From Verrucomicrobiia bacterium (GTDB lineage Bacteria > Zixibacteria > MSB-5A5 > DSPP01): 64,000 bases of DNA. The stretch is taken from positions 70,516 to 134,515 of the forward strand of contig DATLYY010000064.1 in NCBI GenBank assembly GCA_035574275.1, given 5' to 3'. The notes under the pieces were generated by a model. The model saw only the letters and a program-made list of their open reading frames with translations, was not told the DNA's origin and made no database searches. How positions within the stretch are numbered: the first letter of the stretch is position 1; each line of letters begins with the position of its first letter. Positions 6,765 to 15,876 of this stretch are shown piece after piece. The position numbers and the translations under genes are program-made.

Positions 6765-8999
6765 ATGGCCAAAAACTTAGTCATCGTCGAGTCGCCCACC
6801 AAGACCAAGACCTTGAAAAAGATTTTGGGGCGTGACTTTTCCGTTTTGGCGACCAAAGGGCACATCATGGATTTGCCCAAAAGCCGGCTGGGAGTGGATG
6901 TGGAAAACGAATTCGAGCCGGAATACGAAGTTGTCGCCAAGCGGAAGGAAGTCATCAGTGAACTGAAAAAAGCGGCAAAAGAAGCAGACAAAATCTATCT
7001 CGCGCCGGACCCGGACCGGGAGGGGGAGGCGATCGCCCATCATGTGGCCCAACAACTGAAGCTCAAAAAGCCGTTGCGGGCCTCATTTAACGAAATCACC
7101 AAGGAAGCGGTCAAGCGGGGGATTGCCGAGGCGGGGAAAATCGACGTTCACAAGGTGGAGGCCCAGCAGGCCCGCCGGATTTTGGATCGTCTCGTCGGTT
7201 ATCAAATCAGCCCCCTTTTGTGGAAGACCGTGCACCGCGGGCTTTCCGCCGGGCGGGTACAGTCGGTTGCCCTGCGGCTTGTTTGCGAGCGGGAAGAGGA
7301 AATTGAAAAGTTCGTCCCAAAGGAATACTGGTCCGTCAAAGCGTTTTTTGAAACCACCAAGAAGGATGTTTTCGCCGCCAAACTGGTCAAAATCAAAGGG
7401 GAAAACTTTGAGCTCGGCAGCAAGGCGGCAACCGATAAGATTTTATCCGACATTGAAAAGCAAAAATACGCCGTCTCCGACCAGAAAATTGAAGAGCGGC
7501 AGAAAAACCCGTACCCCCCCTATATCACCAGCACCCTGCAGCAGGATGCCAGCCGGCGGCTCGGCTTTTCCACCAGCAAGACGATGACTTTGGCCCAACG
7601 GTTGTATGAAGGGGCGGAAATCGGCGGCGAGACAATCGGTCTCATCACCTATATGCGCACCGACTCCGTGCGGGTGGCCAACGAGGCCCGGGAGGGGGCC
7701 GCTCAATTCATCCAAAGGCAGTACGGCAAGGAGTATTTGCCGGAGGAGCCGCGCTTTTACAAGTCCAAAAAAGGGGCGCAGGACGCCCACGAGGCGATTC
7801 GCCCGACCTACTTTGATTATCCGCCGTCCGCGGTGAAAAAGTACCTCGACAAAGATTTATTCCGCCTGTACGAGCTTATCTGGAACCGGTTTTTGGCTTC
7901 GCAGATGGCTTCCGCTGTTTACGATGCCCTCACAGTGGAAGTCGCCGGCGGCGACTATCTATTTCGGGCCACGTCACAGAATCTTAAGTTCCCCGGCTTT
8001 CTGGCGGTATACGAGGAGTTGAAGGACGAGAACGGTGAGGATGACGAGCAGTTTGAAATTCCGGTATTGAAAGTCGGCGCGCCGCTTTCCTTGAACAAAC
8101 TGGAGCCGGCCCAGCATTTCACCAAACCGCCGGCCCGGTTTACGGAGGCGGCTTTGGTGCGGGAGTTGGAAACGCGCGGCATCGGCCGGCCTTCCACATA
8201 CGCGTCCATTATCACCACCATCAAGACCCGGCATTACGTCGAAGTCAAAGAGCGGCGGCTTACCCCCACTGATTTGGGAAAAACCGTGAACCGGATTCTG
8301 GTGGCGGAGTTTCCCGACATTTTTGATTACGAATTCACCCGCGAAATGGAGGAGGAGCTGGATTCGGTGGAGGATGGAAAGGATGACTGGGTGAAGGTTT
8401 TGAAGGATTTCTACGAGCCGTTTGAAGAGGACCTGGCGGCGGCCAGGAAAAAGGAGAAGGAGATTCGCAAATCAACCCAGGAGAAGTCGGATGAGGTGTG
8501 CGAAAAATGTGGCCGGCCGATGGTCGTGCGTTGGGGACGGCACGGGAAGTTTTTGGCCTGCTCCGGTTATCCGGAGTGCAAATCGACGAAACCACTGGAG
8601 GGTTCGGAAGAGGCCCAAGAAGTCACCGAAAAGTGCGACAAGTGCGGCTCGCCGATGGTCGTCAAGCGGGGCCGCTACGGCACCTTTCTTGCTTGCTCGG
8701 CCTATCCCGACTGCAAAAACACCAAAGCACTGGTCAAGTCAACCGGGGTGAAATGTCCCGAAAAATGTGGCGGCGAGCTGGTGGAGCGCCGCAGCAAAAG
8801 CCGGCGGATTTTCTATTCCTGCTCCAAATATCCGAAATGCAAGTTTGCCACTTGGGATCGCCCCATGCCGACCGCCTGCCCGAAAGGGGACTCGAATTAT
8901 ATGCTGGCAAAGGTAACCAAGGCCAAAGGGGAATATTTGCTCTGCCCGGTTTGCAAGACCGAAGTTGCCCCGACTCCGGCGGCCGCGCCGGTGGCGTAG
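6765..8999 (+). CDS. topA: DNA topoisomerase I
   Basis: 744 residues. Type IA topoisomerase that relaxes negative supercoils by a single-strand break. The Toprim domain starts with NLVIVESPTKTKTLKKIL and contains the metal site DPDREGEA (about 83-90). The active-site Tyr296 sits in GLITYMRTDS. The gate domain includes SAGRVQSVALRLVC. The C-terminus carries three Cys4 zinc ribbons (about 580-705; CEKCGRPMV, CDKCGSPMV, CPEKCGGEL) and a fourth Cys-bearing segment ending CPVCKTE. The order topA-xer-hslV-hslU resembles the B. subtilis topA-trmFO-codV-clpQ-clpY locus, here without trmFO and codY. Confidence 0.97.
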   Translation: MAKNLVIVESPTKTKTLKKILGRDFSVLATKGHIMDLPKSRLGVDVENEFEPEYEVVAKRKEVISELKKAAKEADKIYLAPDPDREGEAIAHHVAQQLKLKKPLRASFNEITKEAVKRGIAEAGKIDVHKVEAQQARRILDRLVGYQISPLLWKTVHRGLSAGRVQSVALRLVCEREEEIEKFVPKEYWSVKAFFETTKKDVFAAKLVKIKGENFELGSKAATDKILSDIEKQKYAVSDQKIEERQKNPYPPYITSTLQQDASRRLGFSTSKTMTLAQRLYEGAEIGGETIGLITYMRTDSVRVANEAREGAAQFIQRQYGKEYLPEEPRFYKSKKGAQDAHEAIRPTYFDYPPSAVKKYLDKDLFRLYELIWNRFLASQMASAVYDALTVEVAGGDYLFRATSQNLKFPGFLAVYEELKDENGEDDEQFEIPVLKVGAPLSLNKLEPAQHFTKPPARFTEAALVRELETRGIGRPSTYASIITTIKTRHYVEVKERRLTPTDLGKTVNRILVAEFPDIFDYEFTREMEEELDSVEDGKDDWVKVLKDFYEPFEEDLAAARKKEKEIRKSTQEKSDEVCEKCGRPMVVRWGRHGKFLACSGYPECKSTKPLEGSEEAQEVTEKCDKCGSPMVVKRGRYGTFLACSAYPDCKNTKALVKSTGVKCPEKCGGELVERRSKSRRIFYSCSKYPKCKFATWDRPMPTACPKGDSNYMLAKVTKAKGEYLLCPVCKTEVAPTPAAAPVA

Positions 9000-9000
9000 C

Positions 9001-9921
9001 ATGCCCGCCGAATCGATTGGCTCGGTTCTGGGGGAATTTTTAACTCACTTAAAAAAGAGAAACGTTTCTTCCAATACGTTGAACGCCTATCAGAAGGATT
9101 TGACACTCTTTTTTGAATCGCTCGGTTACAAAAACTTTGGGGCGGAATTTGCGCCTGATAAAATTGGTCCGGACAGTTTTCGCATATACTTCGCCCGACT
9201 GGGGGCTGTAGCCGGGCAATCCAGCCGGACCCTTTCCCGACGGGCCTCCACCCTAAGGCAGTTTTTCAAGTTTCTCTATCGCACGGAACGGGGCGCGGAG
9301 GATTTGTCTCTTTGTATCTCCTCCCCCAAATTCCTCCGAAGGCCGCCCAAAAGCTTGAACGAGCGGCAGGTGGAAAAACTTTTTGACGACGCTCTTGTTC
9401 CCGGTGATACCGCCTTTGAAAAGGCCCGAAACCGGGCCATTCTGGAGCTTTTTTATTCCTCTGGGTTGAGGCTGGGGGAACTTTCGACCTTGAAACGGGA
9501 GGATGTTGATTTGGAACGGCGCTGGGTACAGGTTTTGGGCAAAGGAGGAAAAGTCCGCGGCGTGCCTTTGACGGACAAGGCGGCCAGTGCGGTGGGGGAA
9601 TATCTTACTGTTTGCGAGAAGTTGAAAGTTAAATCAAAAGGTAATTTTGAATCTCTTTTCTGCAAAGAAGATGGGACGGTCTTCTCCCGCCGCAGCATTG
9701 CCCGGATGGCCAAAAAAGCGCTTCTGTCCGTGGACGGTCGACCGGATATTTCTCCTCACTCCCTCCGCCATACTTTCGCCACCCATTTATACCGAAGAGG
9801 AATCGATTTGCGTTCGCTACAGGAGCTTTTAGGGCATTCCAAAATCTCCACCACCCAGATTTACACGGCTGTTGACCCGGATTGGCTGAAGGAGCAGCAT
9901 AAAAAGTTTTCCCGCCGGTAA
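9001..9921 (+). CDS. Tyrosine recombinase, XerC/XerD type
   Basis: 306 residues. ATG at 9001 begins one base after the topA stop; this start gives the usual short N-terminus. The SAM-like core-binding domain is about 8-95 and the catalytic domain about 118-300. The complete catalytic set is visible: Arg157 (SSGLRLGEL), Lys in GKGGKVR (181/184), His253 and Arg256 (SPHSLRHTFATHL), His279 (LGHSKI) and nucleophile Tyr288 (TTQIYTAV). The family resolves chromosome dimers at dif with FtsK. Its place between topA and hslV equals that of codV/XerC in B. subtilis, so a housekeeping Xer is more likely than a phage integrase. XerC versus XerD cannot be settled here. Confidence 0.92.
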   Translation: MPAESIGSVLGEFLTHLKKRNVSSNTLNAYQKDLTLFFESLGYKNFGAEFAPDKIGPDSFRIYFARLGAVAGQSSRTLSRRASTLRQFFKFLYRTERGAEDLSLCISSPKFLRRPPKSLNERQVEKLFDDALVPGDTAFEKARNRAILELFYSSGLRLGELSTLKREDVDLERRWVQVLGKGGKVRGVPLTDKAASAVGEYLTVCEKLKVKSKGNFESLFCKEDGTVFSRRSIARMAKKALLSVDGRPDISPHSLRHTFATHLYRRGIDLRSLQELLGHSKISTTQIYTAVDPDWLKEQHKKFSRR

Positions 9922-10020
9922 TATTTATAGTCGTTTCTCCAATTGATGGATGTAGAGGCGGTCGGCTGGTCGTCCTTACCGTTTACCTCAAAAGCATTAT
10001 ATTGCTCGACAGGAGGTTAA

Positions 10021-10551
10021 ATGATGTTTCGCGCAACAACTATTGTGGGTGTCATAAAGGATGGCAAGGCGGCCTTAGGCGGGGATGGCCAGGTCACGTT
10101 CGATGACACCATTGTCAAGCACAACGCCAAAAAACTGCGGCGGCTGGCCGGAGGGGAAATTTTGGCCGGTTTTGCCGGCTCTTCGGCGGATGCCTTTACT
10201 TTGTTCGAACGCTTCGAGGCGAAAATCGAGGAATTTAAGGGAAACCTTTCCCGTGCGGCCGTCGAGTTGGCCAAAGATTGGCGCATCGACCGCTACCTGC
10301 GCCGGTTGGAGGCCCTTTTGGCTGTATTGGATTCCAAGCAGGCCCTAATCATCTCCGGCAACGGGGACGTCATCGAGCCGGACGACAAAATCGTATCCAT
10401 CGGTTCCGGCGGGCCGTACGCCCTTTCGGCGGCGCGGGCTTTGGCCGCTCACTCCAAGCTTCCGGCCAAGGAAATCGTCCGCCGCTCGCTGGAAATCGCC
10501 TCCGAAATTTGCATTTACACCAACGACAAAATCACGGTTGAAGAATTATGA
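10021..10551 (+). CDS. hslV: ATP-dependent protease peptidase subunit HslV
   Basis: 176 residues. HslV is the proteolytic core of the HslUV protease. The N-terminus [11 protein letters not shown] implies removal of a short propeptide to expose a threonine nucleophile (Thr6 or Thr7), followed by GGDGQVT and the Ntn-hydrolase core. A strong AGGAGG lies at 10012-10017; two adjacent ATGs (10021, 10024) are possible, and the second has the better spacing and the more usual MFRATT start. Its last four bases overlap hslU (ATGA), indicating translational coupling. Confidence 0.96.
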   Translation: MMFRATTIVGVIKDGKAALGGDGQVTFDDTIVKHNAKKLRRLAGGEILAGFAGSSADAFTLFERFEAKIEEFKGNLSRAAVELAKDWRIDRYLRRLEALLAVLDSKQALIISGNGDVIEPDDKIVSIGSGGPYALSAARALAAHSKLPAKEIVRRSLEIASEICIYTNDKITVEEL

Positions 10552-11885
10552 AAGAATTGACACCAAGAGAAATCGTCAAAGAACTGGATAAATACATCGT
10601 CGGACAGGAGAAAGCCAAACGGGCGGTCGCGATTGCGCTGCGCAACCGCTGGCGGCGACAGCAGCTTTCCGAGGAATTACGGGAAGAGGTGATGCCGAAC
10701 AACATCATAATGATAGGTCCAACCGGCGTGGGGAAGACCGAAATTGCCCGGCGGCTGGCCTTTCTCGCCAACGCCCCCTTCATCAAAGTGGAGGCCTCCA
10801 AGTTCACCGAAGTCGGCTACGTGGGGCGGGACGTGGAGTCGATCGTGCGGGATTTGGCGGATTTGGCCGTGGCGCAGGTGCGCAAGGAGATGTCGCATCG
10901 TGTGCAGGAAAAGGCCGCTCGCCAGGCGGAAGAACGGATTTTGGACATACTATTGCCTGCCCGCCCGTCGGCCGTCCCCGGTACGCCGGAAGAGGGGGGC
11001 AACGGAGATTCGACCCGTGAAAAGCTGCGCGTGCAACTGCGGGAAGGGAGGCTGGCCAAGCGGCCGGTGGAGGTGGAACTTCCCGTGCAGGCGTTCCCGA
11101 TGGTGGAGGTATTCACCCCGATGGGAATGGAGGAACTGGGGACCAATTTCCAGGAAATGCTTTCCGGGATGATGCCGAAGAAGACCAAAAAACGGAAGAT
11201 GAACGTGGAGGAAGCCCAGCGGGTTTTAACGCAAGAAGAGGCCGGAAAATTAGTCGATATGGACGAGGTTATCGGAGAAGCCATCGACCGAGTTGAAAAC
11301 TCCGGCATAGTTTTTCTGGACGAAATCGACAAAATCGCCGGGGAGAAGGCCAAGACCGGGCCGGACGTTTCGCGCGAGGGGGTGCAGCGGGATCTTTTGC
11401 CGATTGTGGAGGGCTCCAACGTGACGACCAAATACGGAATGGTGAAAACCGACCATATTCTCTTCATCGCCGCCGGGGCGTTTCACACCGCCAAGCCCTC
11501 CGATTTGATACCGGAACTGCAGGGGCGTTTTCCCATCCGCGTGGAGCTGGACAGTTTGACCACCGAGGATTTTGTTAGGATTTTGACCGAACCGAAAAAC
11601 GCCTTGGTCAAGCAGTACACGGAGCTTTTGGCCACGGAGGGGATTGAAGTCAGTTTCAGCGACGACGCCGTCTCGGCCATCGCCCAAACGGCTTCCACGG
11701 TCAACGAACGGACCGAAAACATCGGCGCCCGGCGGCTGCATACGGTGATGACGGCACTTTTGGACGAATACCTGTTCCGGGCACCCGACCCCAAGCTGAA
11801 AAAGCTCAAAATCACCGCCGAAGTGGTGGAGAAAACGCTGAAGCATGTAGTGGAAGACGAGGATTTGAGCCGCTACATTCTATAA
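10548..11885 (+). CDS. hslU: ATP-dependent protease ATPase subunit HslU
   Basis: 445 residues. AAA+ unfoldase that feeds HslV. The N-terminus has [20 protein letters not shown], Walker A GPTGVGKT at 57-64, the inserted I domain (about 110-235), Walker [11 protein letters not shown] near 258-267 and the Arg-finger/sensor 2 segment [10 protein letters not shown]. The C-terminus DLSRYIL is the conserved tail that docks into HslV pockets. It overlaps hslV by four bases and precedes argF by 27 bp. Confidence 0.98.
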   Translation: MKELTPREIVKELDKYIVGQEKAKRAVAIALRNRWRRQQLSEELREEVMPNNIIMIGPTGVGKTEIARRLAFLANAPFIKVEASKFTEVGYVGRDVESIVRDLADLAVAQVRKEMSHRVQEKAARQAEERILDILLPARPSAVPGTPEEGGNGDSTREKLRVQLREGRLAKRPVEVELPVQAFPMVEVFTPMGMEELGTNFQEMLSGMMPKKTKKRKMNVEEAQRVLTQEEAGKLVDMDEVIGEAIDRVENSGIVFLDEIDKIAGEKAKTGPDVSREGVQRDLLPIVEGSNVTTKYGMVKTDHILFIAAGAFHTAKPSDLIPELQGRFPIRVELDSLTTEDFVRILTEPKNALVKQYTELLATEGIEVSFSDDAVSAIAQTASTVNERTENIGARRLHTVMTALLDEYLFRAPDPKLKKLKITAEVVEKTLKHVVEDEDLSRYIL

Positions 11886-11912
11886 CATAAAAAAAGAGGA
11901 CATCCAATACTT

Positions 11913-12833
11913 ATGAAAAAGGATTTTTTGCAGGTACACGATTTTTCGGCCAAAGAAATTCAGGCGGTCTTGCAAACCGCCTCTGCCTTCAAAAAAGGGA
12001 AGCTCAAAGCTAAACCGCTGGCTGGCAAAACAGCCGCCCTGATTTTTCACAAAACCTCCTTGCGCACGCGGGTCTCCTTTGAAGTCGGCATTTCCCGTCT
12101 TGGGGGGAATTCCATATACTTGCGGCAGGAGGAAATCGATTTGGGAAAGCGGGAATCGGTGGCTGATGTGGCACGGGTGCTCTCTCGCTATGTCGGTTTA
12201 ATCGTCATCCGCACCTATTCGCAGGCCGACGTGGCGGAACTGGCCCGCTGGGCCTCCTGTCCGGTCATCAACGCCTTGACTGACTTGTCCCATCCCTGCC
12301 AGATTTTGGGGGATTTGCTGACCGTTTACGAAAAGCTGAAGAAAAAGGAGAAATTCTCCATCGCCTATCTGGGGGATGGCAACAACATCACCAATTCCTG
12401 GCTGGAGCTGGCCACCCAGATTCCAATCGATTTGCGCATCGGCACTTCGGAGGCTACCTGGCCGGATCGATCACTGATCGAACAGGCGAAGAAAGCCGGA
12501 AAAAGCAAAATCACCATCACCTCCAACCCGGATGAAGCAGTTTCCGGCGCCGAAGTGATATACACAGATGTTTGGGCTTCGATGGGGCAGAAACACTTGG
12601 CCGATGAAAAAAGGCGGCAACTGGCCGGTTTCCAGGTCAATTCCGCCCTTTTGAAAAAGGCCGCGCCGCGGGCCGTTGTTTTGCACTGCCTGCCTGCCAA
12701 CCGCGGAGAGGAAATCACGGACGAAGTGATGGATGGGCCCCAGTCGGCGGTTTTTGACCAAGCCGAGAACCGGCTTTGGATTCAAATGGGAATCATCAAT
12801 TTGCTTCTTAAATCCACAAAGAAGAGAAAATAA
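11913..12833 (+). CDS. argF: Ornithine carbamoyltransferase
   Basis: 306 residues. It makes citrulline from ornithine and carbamoyl phosphate. The carbamoyl-phosphate loop is FHKTSLRTRVSFE (T48-R53), followed by DLSHPCQILGD, the ornithine loop DVWASMGQ and HCLPANRGEEI. The SMG loop and HCLPA identify ornithine rather than N-acetyl- or N-succinyl-ornithine as substrate, and separate it from PyrB later in the window. No other arginine genes are adjacent; it is carried at the end of the topA-xer-hslVU run and is followed by a terminator. Confidence 0.94.
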   Translation: MKKDFLQVHDFSAKEIQAVLQTASAFKKGKLKAKPLAGKTAALIFHKTSLRTRVSFEVGISRLGGNSIYLRQEEIDLGKRESVADVARVLSRYVGLIVIRTYSQADVAELARWASCPVINALTDLSHPCQILGDLLTVYEKLKKKEKFSIAYLGDGNNITNSWLELATQIPIDLRIGTSEATWPDRSLIEQAKKAGKSKITITSNPDEAVSGAEVIYTDVWASMGQKHLADEKRRQLAGFQVNSALLKKAAPRAVVLHCLPANRGEEITDEVMDGPQSAVFDQAENRLWIQMGIINLLLKSTKKRK

Positions 12834-12853
12834 TTTTTTTAAAGGAGTAGCAT

Positions 12854-12900
12854 AGGTCTTCAGACCTCCAGGGGAGTTTCGCTTAAGTGAAACTCCCTTT
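12854..12900. terminator. Terminator after argF
   Basis: Two hairpins lie in the 78-bp gap between convergent genes: AGGTCT/AGACCT (12854-12867) and a 9-bp stem GGGAGTTTC/GAAACTCCC (12872-12880 with 12889-12897) followed by TTTATGTTTTG. The second is a good intrinsic terminator for argF and may also stop the converging barrel-protein transcript. Confidence 0.65.
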
Positions 12901-12911
12901 ATGTTTTGAGG

Positions 12912-14069
12912 TCAGAAACTTGTGGAAATCTGGGTGGCGACGATATCGTCGTTGAACTGCGGCTGGCCGGGAAAGCGGGTTAACTGCCCCACCAGTTTGA
13001 TGGTGACGTTCCGGTCGAAGCGGTACCCTAGCCCGGTCTCGATCCGGTACAGCGGATAATCCCAAACGGACCGGCCGCCGGAAGGGTCGTTGATTTTTGA
13101 AAACTCCATCCAGTCGTAACGGGCCGCGAAGTAAAACTGGGTGGCGAACTTATACGTCCCTTCCACATACCACGTGTAGGCGTCCAACGGCTCCGGCAGG
13201 TAGGGGTGTGTCCAGCGGTTGATCATCCCCTCGCCAAAAGCAACCAGTTTTCCTCGTTCAAAGCTTAGGTCCCAACCAAGAAGCCTTTGACAGTATTTGT
13301 TTAAGTCGGCGCCTGCGGGAAGTTTGGATTGGTGATCGCGGGTGAGATAAGGCCCATAGGCGAAAGAGCTTCCCAAATTGAGCCCCAGAAAGGGGGAATA
13401 GCCGAAACGGCCGGAAAATTGCGGGAGGCCGCGGCGGCGCTCTATAGTGGGATAAGTGAGCGAGCCGGAGAGGGCGGAGGCCATGTATTCGATGGTGCCG
13501 TTCCCCCCAAAAAACAAAATTCCTGTGTTCCAGCAGGCGTCGTAGACAAACGGCAGCCCGAAGACAAACCCGCTGTTGTTGGGAACGTTCCCCAAACCAC
13601 GGTTGGCGAGCAGTTGGCCCACGTCCGTTTGCAAAGGGGATTCGGTTACAGCCGTATGGTAATTGTACCCCAGCGGAACCCCGATCAACGAGTTTTTGTC
13701 CGAGTAGGTCCGCGGGCCCCAGGTGCCGAATGGATTGCGAATCATCCCCGCTTCCGCGTTCAGCCAGCGGTTTTGGGATTTGAAGCGGACGTAGGCACCG
13801 CTTATGCGGGGTGAGCGGGCGTTATCGGAAAGTAACTGGCTGAAGACCTCGAAGTTGTCGGAAACCTTCTTATCCAAAAAGAGCCGCATCCTGAGGGCAT
13901 GGAAGTTGGAATTGCCGAACATGGTGGTGTTGACATGGTCCTTGGCGCTTGTATTACGGCCCACCAAGTCGACCAATAGATGCGCTTCGAGGGGATTTTC
14001 CGCTTTTACCCCGGCACTCCATGCAACGAGGAGGATGAGCAAAAGGCCTGTTTTTAACGACTGATTCAT
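12912..14069 (-). CDS. Predicted outer-membrane porin-like beta-barrel protein
   Basis: 385 residues with a signal peptide (about 1-23: basic start, LLLILLVAWSAG core, cleavage near VKA-EN). The remainder has alternating hydrophobic/polar strands typical of a barrel, with aromatic-rich stretches (YVEGTYKFATQFYFAARYDWM region) and a strand-like C-terminus ending in Phe (ATQISTSF), as outer-membrane proteins often do. I cannot name the family. It is the last gene of an operon with a sensor kinase (7 bp upstream) and a cupredoxin-like protein, suggesting the three serve one envelope function. Confidence 0.7.
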   Translation of the reverse strand: MNQSLKTGLLLILLVAWSAGVKAENPLEAHLLVDLVGRNTSAKDHVNTTMFGNSNFHALRMRLFLDKKVSDNFEVFSQLLSDNARSPRISGAYVRFKSQNRWLNAEAGMIRNPFGTWGPRTYSDKNSLIGVPLGYNYHTAVTESPLQTDVGQLLANRGLGNVPNNSGFVFGLPFVYDACWNTGILFFGGNGTIEYMASALSGSLTYPTIERRRGLPQFSGRFGYSPFLGLNLGSSFAYGPYLTRDHQSKLPAGADLNKYCQRLLGWDLSFERGKLVAFGEGMINRWTHPYLPEPLDAYTWYVEGTYKFATQFYFAARYDWMEFSKINDPSGGRSVWDYPLYRIETGLGYRFDRNVTIKLVGQLTRFPGQPQFNDDIVATQISTSF

Positions 14070-14076
14070 ATAACAC

Positions 14077-15876
14077 TTATATCACAATTTTGCTCGTTTC
14101 CGGGAAAACCATTGTTTCCAAGGCCACCCGTTCCCCCCCCGGCAGGCGGATGGTGAAAGTGGTACCCTTTCCCGGTTCGGAATCGCACTGAATGGTTCCC
14201 CCGTGTTCCTCGACGATTTTTTTGCTCAAAGCCAGTCCCAGCCCTGTGCCGCCGGGTTTGCCGAAGGTGGCAAAGGGCTGAAACAATCGATCGGCCAGTT
14301 CGGCGGGAACTCCGGGGCCGTTGTCGGACACTTGGATGACCCCCTCCACTCGGTCCAGATAGGCCCTTACTTTGATTTCCCCTCCCCCTGCCATGGCCTC
14401 CCTGGCGTTGCGGATCAGGTTCATGAAAACCCGCAAAATCTTTTCCTTGTCGGCCCAGAGCTGAAACGGTTTTTTCAGTTCCACGTCAATCCGCACCGGA
14501 GTGTTTTTACAAAGTTCTTCCGCCTGAAAGTTGATTTCGGTCAGCAAGTCTTCAATATCCAAAACCACGCGGCGGGTGCGGGTCTCTCCCTTGGCAAAGT
14601 CCAAAAGCTCCTGGGTCATATTGGCCATCCGGTCCACCTGCTGGATGATTATTCCGCTGTGGCGCTCCCTTTTTTCCGGGTTTTCGTCGGGCAGGGCCAA
14701 CAGTTCGGCCGAACCCTGGATAACCTGCATCGGGCCGCGGAAGTCGTGGATGATGGTGGCAGCCATCCGTCCGAGAATCCCCAACCGCTCCTCCCGCATC
14801 GCCTGGGCATGGGCCTCCTTCAGCTCCGCGAGCCGGTTTTTCAGCGAGATGCGCATCTGGTTGAAGGCCTCCGAAAGCCGGCCGATTTCGTCACGGCTGA
14901 AAGGGGGAAGGGTAAAATCCAGATTGCCGGAGCTTATCTGGTGTGCGCCGGCCACCAGTTTTTCCAGCCGGCGGCTGATTTTTACTGAAAGAAGATACGA
15001 TCCTAGGATGGTTACCAGGGTGCCAAGCAGCACGGGCAGAAAAAAGGAACGGAAAATCTGGTTCATCAAGGGGGCGATGACTTTATCCTCGGATTTAAGC
15101 AGGTAATACCAGATTGGTGTTTCGGAGGCAAAATCCTCTTCCAGGTTGCGGTGCAAAACGAGGTAACTTTCATCTCCGATAGAAAGCTCGTGCACCCCTT
15201 CAAAGTCGCTTACGGCACTCGTGTGGCGGGCCAGCTCCGCCGTGCGAGCGGCCGTCAAAGTTGTCGCTATCGGTTTTTGGTTTATAAAAAAGCAAACTTC
15301 CGAATGAGTAATTTCTTTAATCAGGAGCGCCAGGGCCGAATCGATGGCGTAACCGAGCAAGAGCTGTCCGATTTCGCCGTGGCCGGGAGCGCGCAGGGGG
15401 GTTCGTACCATTTGAAAGACCCCTCCGGTCAACGGCAAAAGGCCGTCTTTGTCTTCGTAATCAAATTTTCTTAAAATTTCCAAGTCCTTTTCTTTGGGTG
15501 TATGGGTGGAAGGGGTTACGACCGAGGCCAAAATCCTGGATTTTGAATCGGTGACCACCAGCAAGTCGGCGTTGACGATGGCTTGAAACCGCACCGCTTC
15601 GGCTTGGGCGGTGGGAGGATCCCCTTCCGCAATGGCGGCAAAAAAGCGGGGATCATTGGCGATCACCTGGGTCTCCGCCTCGAGGTAGCGCCGGCGCTGC
15701 TCCAGAAATTTTTTTGAAACCGGAAAGCTGGTGGTCAGTTCCTCTTCCAGATAACCGGTCAGCTCTTTTTTGGCTGATTTATAGATGGTCAAGAGGGAGA
15801 ACAGAACCAAAATCAGAATGACGCCCAGAGCGGAGAGGAACAACTGCCGCTGCAGACGACTGGCCCAAAACCTCAT
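14077..15876 (-). CDS. Sensor histidine kinase with extracytoplasmic double-Cache-like domain
   Basis: 599 residues from the ATG at 15876, which overlaps the upstream stop as ATGA. TM1 is about 11-32, the periplasmic sensor about 35-270 (similar to dCache_3: EAETQVIANDPRFFAAIAEGD), TM2 about 278-298, HAMP about 299-350. HisKA follows with phospho-acceptor His377 in ATIIHDFRGP, then HATPase_c with NLIRNAREAM, DNGPGVP and GGTGLGLALSKKI. No response regulator is encoded nearby, so its phosphorelay partner is elsewhere. The neighbours suggest that it senses a compound handled by the cupredoxin-like protein or the porin. Confidence 0.88.
   Translation of the reverse strand: MRFWASRLQRQLFLSALGVILILVLFSLLTIYKSAKKELTGYLEEELTTSFPVSKKFLEQRRRYLEAETQVIANDPRFFAAIAEGDPPTAQAEAVRFQAIVNADLLVVTDSKSRILASVVTPSTHTPKEKDLEILRKFDYEDKDGLLPLTGGVFQMVRTPLRAPGHGEIGQLLLGYAIDSALALLIKEITHSEVCFFINQKPIATTLTAARTAELARHTSAVSDFEGVHELSIGDESYLVLHRNLEEDFASETPIWYYLLKSEDKVIAPLMNQIFRSFFLPVLLGTLVTILGSYLLSVKISRRLEKLVAGAHQISSGNLDFTLPPFSRDEIGRLSEAFNQMRISLKNRLAELKEAHAQAMREERLGILGRMAATIIHDFRGPMQVIQGSAELLALPDENPEKRERHSGIIIQQVDRMANMTQELLDFAKGETRTRRVVLDIEDLLTEINFQAEELCKNTPVRIDVELKKPFQLWADKEKILRVFMNLIRNAREAMAGGGEIKVRAYLDRVEGVIQVSDNGPGVPAELADRLFQPFATFGKPGGTGLGLALSKKIVEEHGGTIQCDSEPGKGTTFTIRLPGGERVALETMVFPETSKIVI

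Noticed and set aside
8335-8595. Open frames antisense to topA, hslU, gap and other long genes
   Set aside because: They are shadows of GC-rich coding DNA with no ribosome-binding sites and no recognisable domains.
9001-9921. Phage integrase marking a prophage or integron
   Set aside because: It is embedded in the topA-hslVU run with XerC-like length and motifs, and there are no phage genes or attachment repeats nearby.
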